A stretch of DNA of 7,337 nt. It comes from Pseudomonadota bacterium (GTDB taxonomy: Bacteria > Pseudomonadota > Alphaproteobacteria > JAKJEU01). Under the pieces are notes generated by a model. That model was not told the DNA's origin and did not search any database. It saw only the letters and a list, made by a program, of their open reading frames with translations. A program made the position numbers and the translations under genes. Within the stretch, counting starts at the first letter, position 1; each line of letters opens with the position of its first letter. Location of the stretch: the NCBI GenBank assembly GCA_022705265.1, contig JAKJEU010000071.1, positions 1-7,337 of the forward strand, given 5' to 3'. Positions 1 through 4,739 of this stretch are shown here, piece after piece.

Positions 1-1005
1 AAACAAAGCGTGTAAAATACCAGCCACAGGGGTTCTTGCATTCGCTTTAATGTTAACCGCAGTTCTTGCAATAGCACCAGTAGCGCAAATGCCACCAAAA
101 AATATTGAAGCAATATTTGCAACGCCTTGGCCCACAAGTTCACAATTTGGTTTGTGTTTTTTGCCACTCATGTTGTCGGCAACGACCGCGGATAACAAAG
201 ATTCAATACTTGCCAAAAATGCAATAACGCAAGCAGAAGGAAATAAAATAGTGAGGTTTTTAATATCCATAGCAGGAATAAAAGGAGAAGGCAAAGTATT
301 AGGAAGCTTGCCAAATCTCATTCCGATGGTTTCAACATTAAGATTAAGAAAATAAGCAACCAAAGAGCTTATTAAAATAGCAATAAGATAATATGGAAGT
401 GTCGACTTAATCTTTTTTATTCCAACAATAAGGGCAAGGGTAAGTAAGCCAATAAAAAGTGCAGAATAATTACAAGTATTAGCATTTGTAATATAAGAAT
501 GCCATTTTTCCATGAATTCAGAAGGTACATTTTGAATGTGAAGCCCAAAGAAGTCTTTTACTTGGCTTGAAAAAATAATCAAAGCGATACCAGCCGTAAA
601 TCCCGTAATCACAGGATAAGGAATATATCCAATAATTTTACCAAATTTAAAAAATCCGAATAAAATAAGCAAAATTCCCGCCATAAAAGTCGCAAGAGCA
701 AGCCCTTGGTAACCAAATTTTTGAATAATATCAAAAATAATGACAACAAAAGCTCCGGTTGGTCCTCCGATTTGGAAATCACTTCCTCCTAAAAATGAAA
801 TGAAAAAACCAGCAATAATAGCGGTGTAAATGCCTTGTGCAGGACTTACTCCTGATGCTATTCCCAAAGCCATTGAAAGAGGGAGGGCGACGATTGCTAC
901 TGTAAGACCTGCGATTAAATCTTTTTTGAAATAATCAAGGTTGTAATTTTTTATGTGCTCGAACAATTTTGGCACATATCCTTTTAAATATCTTTTTATG
1001 AACAT
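1..1005 (-). CDS. SulP-family inorganic anion transporter, N-terminal part
   Basis: This is an integral inner-membrane transporter of the SulP (SLC26-like) family, whose members import sulfate, bicarbonate or other small anions or dicarboxylates. The frame is open from an ATG at 1003-1005 to the window edge, giving 335 residues. The start is supported by a weak AAAAGG ribosome site nine bases upstream. The N-terminus shows the family pattern: a short cytoplasmic stretch, then DLIAGLTVAIVALPLSMALG (29-48), then a Gly-rich GGSDFQIGGPTGAF segment (73-86). The conserved SulP block with SAVVADNMSG and GGICATGAIART lies near the cut end. Many hydrophobic helices are visible. The remaining helices and any C-terminal STAS domain lie outside the window. 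It is transcribed away from the metal cluster. I cannot tell the substrate. Family assignment is secure. Confidence 0.93.
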   Translation of the reverse strand, partial: MFIKRYLKGYVPKLFEHIKNYNLDYFKKDLIAGLTVAIVALPLSMALGIASGVSPAQGIYTAIIAGFFISFLGGSDFQIGGPTGAFVVIIFDIIQKFGYQGLALATFMAGILLILFGFFKFGKIIGYIPYPVITGFTAGIALIIFSSQVKDFFGLHIQNVPSEFMEKWHSYITNANTCNYSALFIGLLTLALIVGIKKIKSTLPYYLIAILISSLVAYFLNLNVETIGMRFGKLPNTLPSPFIPAMDIKNLTILFPSACVIAFLASIESLLSAVVADNMSGKKHKPNCELVGQGVANIASIFFGGICATGAIARTAVNIKANARTPVAGILHALF

Positions 1006-1104
1006 AAGAGAATGCCTTTTTTTATAAGTTGATTAAATTGTATGAGAATTTCTGTTACTAATTTTTTTTAAACTAGTAGGCAACATTGTATTTCCGTGCA
1101 TGTT

Positions 1105-1123
1105 GTATGAGGTAAATTCATAC
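1105..1123. repeat. Short inverted repeat GTATGA/TCATAC
   Basis: A perfect 6-bp inverted repeat (1105-1110 and 1118-1123) with a 7-base centre lies in the divergent region between the SulP and metallothionein genes. Another GTATG occurs at 1132-1136. It could be an operator for the SulP side or chance in AT-rich DNA. A weak minus-strand promoter candidate overlaps it (TTGCCT at 1140-1145, 17-base spacer, TATGAA at 1117-1122). No function can be shown from sequence. Confidence 0.25.
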
Positions 1124-1181
1124 CAAAAATCGTATGTAAAGGCAATATATTTTGATAAAGCGGTTTAAAATTATTTTTTTG

Positions 1182-1211
1182 TTGACAAAATATACCTTAA
1201 TGGGGTATATT
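1182..1211 (+). promoter_or_regulatory. Sigma-70-type promoter of the metal-resistance operon
   Basis: A perfect -35 box TTGACA (1182-1187) is followed after 18 bases by a near-consensus -10 box TATATT (1206-1211). Transcription should start near 1218. That leaves about 48 bases of leader before the metallothionein ATG at 1266. It is the strongest promoter seen in the window, as expected for a promoter held off by a repressor. The inverted repeat described separately covers its spacer and -10 box. Confidence 0.8.
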
Positions 1212-1213
1212 TT
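1187..1213. promoter_or_regulatory. Predicted CsoR/RcnR-family operator
   Basis: Two perfect 10-bp arms, AAAATATACC (1187-1196) and GGTATATTTT (1204-1213), flank a 7-base centre TTAATGG. The inner bases (TACC ... GGGGTA) resemble operators of the CsoR/RcnR/FrmR repressor family, which have a G/C core flanked by AT-rich inverted repeats. The site spans the promoter spacer and the whole -10 box, so a bound repressor would exclude RNA polymerase. A gene for a repressor of exactly this family is the third gene of the operon, which suggests autoregulation. Further GGTAT-like boxes occur at 1229-1237 in the leader. The palindrome is seen directly; the link to the regulator is inference. Confidence 0.75.
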
Positions 1214-1252
1214 AAATACTGTACGAGGGTATGGTATCTAACAAGTTAATAT

Positions 1253-1258
1253 AAGGAG
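1253..1258 (+). promoter_or_regulatory. Strong ribosome binding site of the metallothionein-like gene
   Basis: AAGGAG ends seven bases before the ATG at 1266. It is a near-perfect Shine-Dalgarno site and the main support, beside the codon pattern, that this very short reading frame is translated, and at a high rate. Confidence 0.85.
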
Positions 1259-1265
1259 AATAAAA

Positions 1266-1379
1266 ATGTCAAAATGTGAATGTGGAAAAAAATGTAATTG
1301 TGGTGAAAATTGCAAATGCACCAAGGATTGCAAGTGTGAAAATTGCACCTGTGGTGAAAATTGCACTTGTGGCAAGTAA
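1266..1379 (+). CDS. Metallothionein-like Cys-rich peptide, 37 residues, six CxC pairs
   Basis: A short complete gene (ATG 1266, TAA 1377-1379) encodes 37 residues beginning MSKCECGKKCNCGENC. Twelve residues (32%) are cysteine, at 4, 6, 10, 12, 16, 18, 22, 24, 27, 29, 33 and 35. Every one belongs to a CxC pair, and the pairs are spaced by three or two residues. The rest is almost all Lys, Gly, Glu, Asn and Thr, with no His and no aromatic residue. This composition is that of metallothioneins, cytosolic peptides that bind clusters of Cu(I), Zn(II) or Cd(II) through thiolates. It is first in the operon, directly behind the predicted metal-responsive promoter, has an excellent ribosome site, and is followed by a terminator. 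I cannot match it to SmtA/BmtA-type bacterial metallothioneins, which are longer and contain His. The real gene is near certain; the bound metal is unknown. Confidence 0.9.
   Translation: MSKCECGKKCNCGENCKCTKDCKCENCTCGENCTCGK
1338..1373 (+). repeat. Tandem 18-bp repeat inside the metallothionein-like gene
   Basis: Codons 25-30 and 31-36 both encode ENCTCG. At the DNA level the two 18-base units (1338-1355, 1356-1373) differ at only two third-codon positions. A related GENCKC unit occurs at codons 13-18. This suggests the peptide grew by tandem duplication of a CxC unit. Confidence 0.8.
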
Positions 1380-1385
1380 TTTTTT

Positions 1386-1412
1386 AGGGAGGCTTAAACT
1401 CCTCCCTTTTTT
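1386..1412 (+). terminator. Rho-independent terminator after the metallothionein-like gene
   Basis: A perfect 6-bp GC-rich stem, GGGAGG (1387-1392) with CCTCCC (1401-1406), can extend by one A-T pair. It has an 8-base loop and is followed by six T residues (1407-1412). It starts seven bases after the stop codon at 1377-1379. No promoter is visible between it and the next gene at 1436, so the downstream genes probably depend on read-through. This would make the metallothionein message more abundant than the rest. Confidence 0.87.
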
Positions 1413-1435
1413 ATCGTTTAAATGAGGTTTTTTGT

Positions 1436-1798
1436 ATGAATAATAAAAATTTTTGTAGCTGTATGGTCTTAGGTGGAACTTTTGCTTCGGCTTTATTTCA
1501 TTTTGTTTTTTGTGGTCTTCCTGCAATTTTAGGGATTGTTGGAGTAATTTTTGGTGTGTATGGTTCTTTGTCTTTTGATTTTATTACGAGTGATATAAGA
1601 ACAATTCTTTTAATTGTGTCAGGGCTTTTTATAATGATTTCTTTTTTATTTTATTTAAAAGAAAGATGTTGTATAAATAATCCAAAAGCTTTTAAAATTA
1701 AGAAAATTATATTGTTTTCATCTGTTGGTTTTTATTTAATCGGAATAATATTTCACATATTATCATTAAATGTAATGGTTGAGCCAGCGTGTCATTAG
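1436..1798 (+). CDS. Small Cys/His-bearing membrane protein of unknown family
   Basis: The gene encodes 120 residues from ATG 1436, with a TGAGG ribosome site eight bases upstream. Three hydrophobic stretches are visible: about 10-43 (long enough for a helix plus a bend, or two short helices), 56-74 and 90-111. Possible metal ligands are C7 and C9 (a CSC motif before the first helix), H22 and C26 within it (HFVFCGLP), C78-C79 in the loop after the second helix, H107, and a C-terminal C119-H120. The CGLP segment in the first helix and the paired cysteines recall mercury-transport proteins of the MerC/MerT kind, but the similarity is only general and I do not assign it. It lies between a metallothionein-like gene and a metal-sensing repressor, so a role in metal transport or metal delivery is a reasonable inference. 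Confidence 0.85.
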   Translation: MNNKNFCSCMVLGGTFASALFHFVFCGLPAILGIVGVIFGVYGSLSFDFITSDIRTILLIVSGLFIMISFLFYLKERCCINNPKAFKIKKIILFSSVGFYLIGIIFHILSLNVMVEPACH

Positions 1799-1806
1799 GA
1801 ATAGTT

Positions 1807-2103
1807 ATGGAAAAAAAAGATTGTTGCAATAATGGTAATCCTTCGCATCAAAAAGAGATTTCAAGAATAAATCGAATTTTGGGTCAGCTTGAAGGTGTAA
1901 AAAGAATGATAGAGGATAATCGTTATTGTCCTGAAATTTTAATTCAATTAAAGGCTATTCGTTCTGCGGTGCGTTCGGTGGAAAGCAATATTTTAAAAAC
2001 TCATCTTAATCATTGTGTGGTTCAATCTTTTGATAATGAAGAAGATAAACTTAAAAAAATCGAAGAAATTCAAGATTTATTCCATAAATTTGATTCTATT
2101 TAA
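1807..2103 (+). CDS. CsoR/RcnR-family metal-sensing transcriptional repressor
   Basis: This 98-residue all-helical DNA-binding protein belongs to the DUF156 (CsoR/RcnR/FrmR) family, whose members are tetramers that release DNA on binding metal. The core is typical: H14, SRINRILGQLEGVKRMIEDN (19-38), then YCPEIL and Q47-LKAIRSA, then THLNHCV. The metal-site residues C41, H66 and C70 form the Cys-His-x3-Cys set of CsoR (Cu(I)) and InrS (Ni(II)); H14 and a C6-C7 pair near the N-terminus might add ligands. RcnR-type His at the last position is absent. I chose ATG 1807 because AGGA (1797-1800) sits six bases before it. An in-frame GTG at 1789 would overlap the preceding gene and lacks a site. It is probably the repressor of its own operon through the operator at 1187-1213. 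Confidence 0.93.
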   Translation: MEKKDCCNNGNPSHQKEISRINRILGQLEGVKRMIEDNRYCPEILIQLKAIRSAVRSVESNILKTHLNHCVVQSFDNEEDKLKKIEEIQDLFHKFDSI

Positions 2104-2126
2104 TTTGAATAGAGGTTTTATTTAAA

Positions 2127-2996
2127 ATGATTTTTAAAAGTTTGTTTTTTTCGTTGTTGATGGTTTTAAGTTTTCCTTCATATTCTCAATCTTTTTCGTT
2201 GAATAACAAAGATTTAGTCGAAGTTTCAAATAATGAAAAAGGTGGAATAATTCATGATTTAAAGTCAAAATTTACTAAATTATCTTATAAATTTTTAAAA
2301 ATTCAGAAAGAATATAATAAAGAAATCTCATCTCACATAAGAAAGATTAAAAAAGGCGATTTCAGCCTTATATTAAGCGTTTTGGGTATAGCCTTTTTAT
2401 ACGGAGTAATTCATGCCTTAGGCCCAGGGCATGGAAAGCTGGTTGTTATTTCGTACTTTTTATCCCATTCTCAAAAATGGTTCAAAGGGATTTTTATGGG
2501 CTTTCAAATTGCTTTTATGCATGTTATTTCGGCAATATTTATTGTGTTGCTAACAAGCCAAGTTGCAAAACATATGCTTCATGAAAACCAATCGCAAGAA
2601 ATGTATTTTATAAAGCTTATAAGTTACGGTGCAATTGCTTTGGTTGGGTTTTATATGCTTTATCAAGCGTATAAGGAAAAGCAAGAAGCATCATCAAAAT
2701 CCATGTGTTGTTTGGCACTTAGCGCTGGTTTAATTCCTTGTGCTGGGACTTTGCTTATTATGTTTTATTCAATGTCCTTGGGCGTTTTGATGGTTGGGGT
2801 TATGATTTCCTTGGCCATTGCTTTTGGAATAGCTTTTACTTTGTCGTTAATTGGCATAATTTGTGTTTTCACAAATAAAAAAATGTCAAATTTCAAAGAC
2901 GAGGGCAGGCATAATAAATTTGTTAAATCCCTTAATTATGTCGGGGCAATATTAATCATTTTTATTGGTGGATTATTATTTGTTGTTAACTTATAA
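2127..2996 (+). CDS. NicO/RcnA-family nickel/cobalt exporter
   Basis: This 289-residue inner-membrane protein belongs to the NicO family, which includes the Ni/Co efflux protein RcnA. It begins with a hydrophobic signal-like segment (about 1-20), followed by a polar, charged, periplasmic amphipathic stretch (about 25-78). The transporter body carries the family hallmark H96-ALGPGHGK (H96, H102) in its first core helix and AGLIPCAGTL (200-209) in a later one. Six or so core helices can be counted, ending at about 270-288. The cytoplasmic loop between the two halves has only a few His residues (H148, H152), far fewer than the His-rich loop of E. coli RcnA. The ATG at 2127 has AGAGG 11 bases before it and follows the repressor gene by 23 bases. 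The DUF1007 gene next to it is a common partner. The metal is likely Ni or Co by family, but copper or others cannot be excluded. Confidence 0.92.
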   Translation: MIFKSLFFSLLMVLSFPSYSQSFSLNNKDLVEVSNNEKGGIIHDLKSKFTKLSYKFLKIQKEYNKEISSHIRKIKKGDFSLILSVLGIAFLYGVIHALGPGHGKLVVISYFLSHSQKWFKGIFMGFQIAFMHVISAIFIVLLTSQVAKHMLHENQSQEMYFIKLISYGAIALVGFYMLYQAYKEKQEASSKSMCCLALSAGLIPCAGTLLIMFYSMSLGVLMVGVMISLAIAFGIAFTLSLIGIICVFTNKKMSNFKDEGRHNKFVKSLNYVGAILIIFIGGLLFVVNL

Positions 2997-3005
2997 TGCT
3001 TTTTC

Positions 3006-3590
3006 ATGAATATTAAGATTTTTAAAATACTTTGCTTTCTTTTAATGTGCTTTTCTTTTAAAGCGTATTCGCATCCTCATGTTTTTGTTGATGCTTTTGT
3101 TGAATTTGAAATTGATAAAGATGGGAATTTAGTGTTATTAAAGCAAACTTGGGAATTTGATGAAATGATGTCCGAAAGTTTGAAGGAAGATAATGACACA
3201 AATGCCGATGGAGTTTTTAGTAAAGAAGAAATTAAAAAAGCCTCAGATACTTTTATGAAAAATATGCCTGAATATGATTTTTATACTCATATGTTTGTTA
3301 ATGATAAAAGTAAAAAAATAAAAAAAGCGAAAAATTTTAATATGTTTATAAAAGATGATCTTGTTAATTTTTATTTTGAAATCGAATTTGAAAATCAAAT
3401 AAATCCTTTTAAAGATAAAGTTGATATAGGTCTTTATGACGGTGAATTTTTCGTGGATATAGCTTATAAAACAAAAGGCATAAAAGTAAATTCAAATAAA
3501 GAATGCAAATTTAAAATATTTGAAGATGATAAGCACAAAATTTATTATGATTTGGTAAGTCCTAAAACTATATCTGTTTGCCGTGATTAA
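3006..3590 (+). CDS. DUF1007-family periplasmic metal-associated protein
   Basis: The 194-residue protein starts with a signal peptide (about 1-22, ending AYS) and matches DUF1007, a family usually encoded beside or fused to NicO exporters. Predicted cleavage after S22 would leave the mature protein starting H23-P-H25-VFVDA, with a free N-terminal His that could bind metal. A canonical EF-hand-like loop follows at 64-75 (D64, N66, D68, G69, F71, E75), suggesting Ca binding or a structural site. The rest is mostly beta-type sequence with many Lys, Asp and Phe. Its start lies nine bases after the exporter's stop and has no clear ribosome site, so its translation may be coupled to that of the exporter. 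Its 3' end overlaps the convergent AraC-type gene by 23 bases. A periplasmic partner of the exporter is the likely role; no biochemical function is established for it that I can state. Confidence 0.88.
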   Translation: MNIKIFKILCFLLMCFSFKAYSHPHVFVDAFVEFEIDKDGNLVLLKQTWEFDEMMSESLKEDNDTNADGVFSKEEIKKASDTFMKNMPEYDFYTHMFVNDKSKKIKKAKNFNMFIKDDLVNFYFEIEFENQINPFKDKVDIGLYDGEFFVDIAYKTKGIKVNSNKECKFKIFEDDKHKIYYDLVSPKTISVCRD

Positions 3591-4305
3591 AGTTTTTTAA
3601 AAAGTTTAAAGGTGTAACTCCAATTATTTTTTTGAAATTTTTTGAATAATGGGATTGGTCATAAAATCCGCAATCAAGGGCTGTTTTCGATATGTTTTGT
3701 TGTTTAATAAGTAAGTTTACGGATTTTGTTATCCTTACATATGTCTGAAAATTCAAAGGTGTCATGCCAACATTATTTTTAAAATGCTTTATCATATAAA
3801 ATTTATTCATTTTAAATTTTTTTGAAAGCTCTTGAATAGATATCTTTGTATCAAAATTATCAAGTATATGCTTTTTGATTTCATTAATTTTTTTTGCAAT
3901 CGATGATTTAAAAGGCTTTTTACATATCTTATTTAAAATCAACCTAATTGCATGGGCTGTATTGGCAAGATTTGCATCATTTTTAAATAATTTTATTATG
4001 TTTTTATCATGTATTTTTAAGATGCTAAAATCATATTCTTGATTGGTTTTCAAAGTAATGGTTTTGTAGGAGCAGTTTTTAAGAATGCATTTATGAGGAA
4101 TGTTTTTATTAATTATAAAGATTTCATCATTTTTGAAACTATGACAATGATTGTTTAACAATATATCTTCTTGCCCATTTAATATTAATCCAACAATTAC
4201 ATTATTATGAAAATGAGTATCAAAGGTGTGAGAGGTATTTTTTCCAAACACACCTTCGTAGATTATATTATCAACGCAAGTTTTATAAAATTTTATATCG
4301 TTCAT
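3568..4305 (-). CDS. AraC-family transcriptional regulator
   Basis: The protein has an N-terminal cupin-like sensor domain and a C-terminal AraC double helix-turn-helix domain. With the ATG at 4303-4305 it is 245 residues. The sensor part shows H31-F-H33, then VGLILNGQ and a later P70-H71, typical of AraC ligand domains. The DNA-binding part begins at about 143 (ISIQELSKKFKMNKFYMIKH), then GMTPLNFQ, and ends with the family signature CGFYDQSHYSKNFKKIIGVT. An in-frame TTG at 4339-4341 would add 12 residues and overlap the cupin gene; neither start has a visible ribosome site. I prefer the ATG, which lies 19 bases after the cupin stop and would allow coupled translation. Its targets are unknown; the adjacent cupin gene is the obvious candidate. 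The end overlaps the convergent DUF1007 gene. Confidence 0.92.
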   Translation of the reverse strand: MNDIKFYKTCVDNIIYEGVFGKNTSHTFDTHFHNNVIVGLILNGQEDILLNNHCHSFKNDEIFIINKNIPHKCILKNCSYKTITLKTNQEYDFSILKIHDKNIIKLFKNDANLANTAHAIRLILNKICKKPFKSSIAKKINEIKKHILDNFDTKISIQELSKKFKMNKFYMIKHFKNNVGMTPLNFQTYVRITKSVNLLIKQQNISKTALDCGFYDQSHYSKNFKKIIGVTPLNFLKNFNHGKQI

Positions 4306-4324
4306 AAAATTATTATATTTAGCT

Positions 4325-4663
4325 TTATGAAAAGAAAGCAAGAATATATAAATCGCTTAATGCAATAATTGAGTGGGGAGTTTTATTTGGAATAACGGAA
4401 AATATCCCTTGTTCGTATTTTATTTCTTTGGTTTCAAGCTTAAATAAGCCTTCGCCTGAAATTACTTGATGAATTTCGATTTTGTCTTCGTGAATGTGGG
4501 TTTCCATTATGGCATTTTTTTCCAATTTAACCAAAAGCATTTCAATCTTATCGTTTATAAGCTTTTTAATATATATTCCTTTAAATTTTGGGTGAGGTTG
4601 GAATTTGATTTCATCAATCTTTATGTCTTGATTGATAAGGTGTATGTTTTTTAAATTTTTCAT
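4325..4663 (-). CDS. Small single-domain cupin protein
   Basis: This 112-residue protein is one cupin beta-barrel. Motif 1 is intact: H56-I-H58, four residues, E63, six residues, G70. Motif 2 has G86, P92 and H97. The three His and one Glu form the usual cupin metal site, so a metal-dependent or metal-bound ligand function is likely, but small cupins of this kind range from enzymes to ligand-binding proteins and I cannot name a substrate. There is no signal peptide, so it should be cytosolic. AAGGAG at 4673-4678 lies nine bases before the ATG and fixes the start. The AraC-type gene follows 19 bases after its stop codon (or overlaps it if the TTG start is used), so the two form a unit. Confidence 0.88.
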   Translation of the reverse strand: MKNLKNIHLINQDIKIDEIKFQPHPKFKGIYIKKLINDKIEMLLVKLEKNAIMETHIHEDKIEIHQVISGEGLFKLETKEIKYEQGIFSVIPNKTPHSIIALSDLYILAFFS

Positions 4664-4672
4664 ATAATAAAT

Positions 4673-4678
4673 CTCCTT
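4673..4678 (-). promoter_or_regulatory. Strong ribosome binding site of the cupin gene
   Basis: On the minus strand this reads AAGGAG, nine bases before the cupin ATG (4661-4663). It is one of the few consensus sites on the minus strand here and settles the start. Confidence 0.8.
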
Positions 4679-4696
4679 ATATAGGTTAATGATTTG

Positions 4697-4702
4697 ATTA
4701 TA
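4697..4702 (-). promoter_or_regulatory. Possible -10 box for the cupin/AraC pair
   Basis: TATAAT reads on the minus strand 33 bases before the cupin start. No recognisable -35 box lies at 16-18 bases, which would fit a promoter that needs an activator such as the adjacent AraC-type protein. Read-through from chvI/chvG is the alternative, since no terminator is visible after chvG in the 76-base gap. Confidence 0.4.
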
Positions 4703-4739
4703 TGAGAAGTATTAATATGAAATATTGTAAGATATTGGC

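Noticed and set aside
50..355. Open frame of 101 codons on the plus strand
   Set aside because: It lies opposite the clear SulP coding frame and its translation has no family character; it is a shadow.
1078..1145. Two TTGCCT boxes on the minus strand as -35 elements for the SulP gene
   Set aside because: The matching -10 boxes are poor (TATGAA and TAGTAA), so I do not call a promoter as a feature.
1269..1526. Minus-strand frame of 85 codons across the metallothionein gene and the next gene
   Set aside because: It runs antisense through the Cys-rich gene, the terminator and the membrane-protein gene, and its low-complexity Phe/Thr-rich product is the reverse of those genes.
1789..1809. GTG at 1789 as start of the CsoR-type repressor
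   Set aside because: It would overlap the upstream gene and has no ribosome site, while the ATG at 1807 has AGGA at proper spacing.
4466..4654. Plus-strand frame of 62 codons
   Set aside because: Antisense to the cupin gene, whose motifs and ribosome site are convincing.
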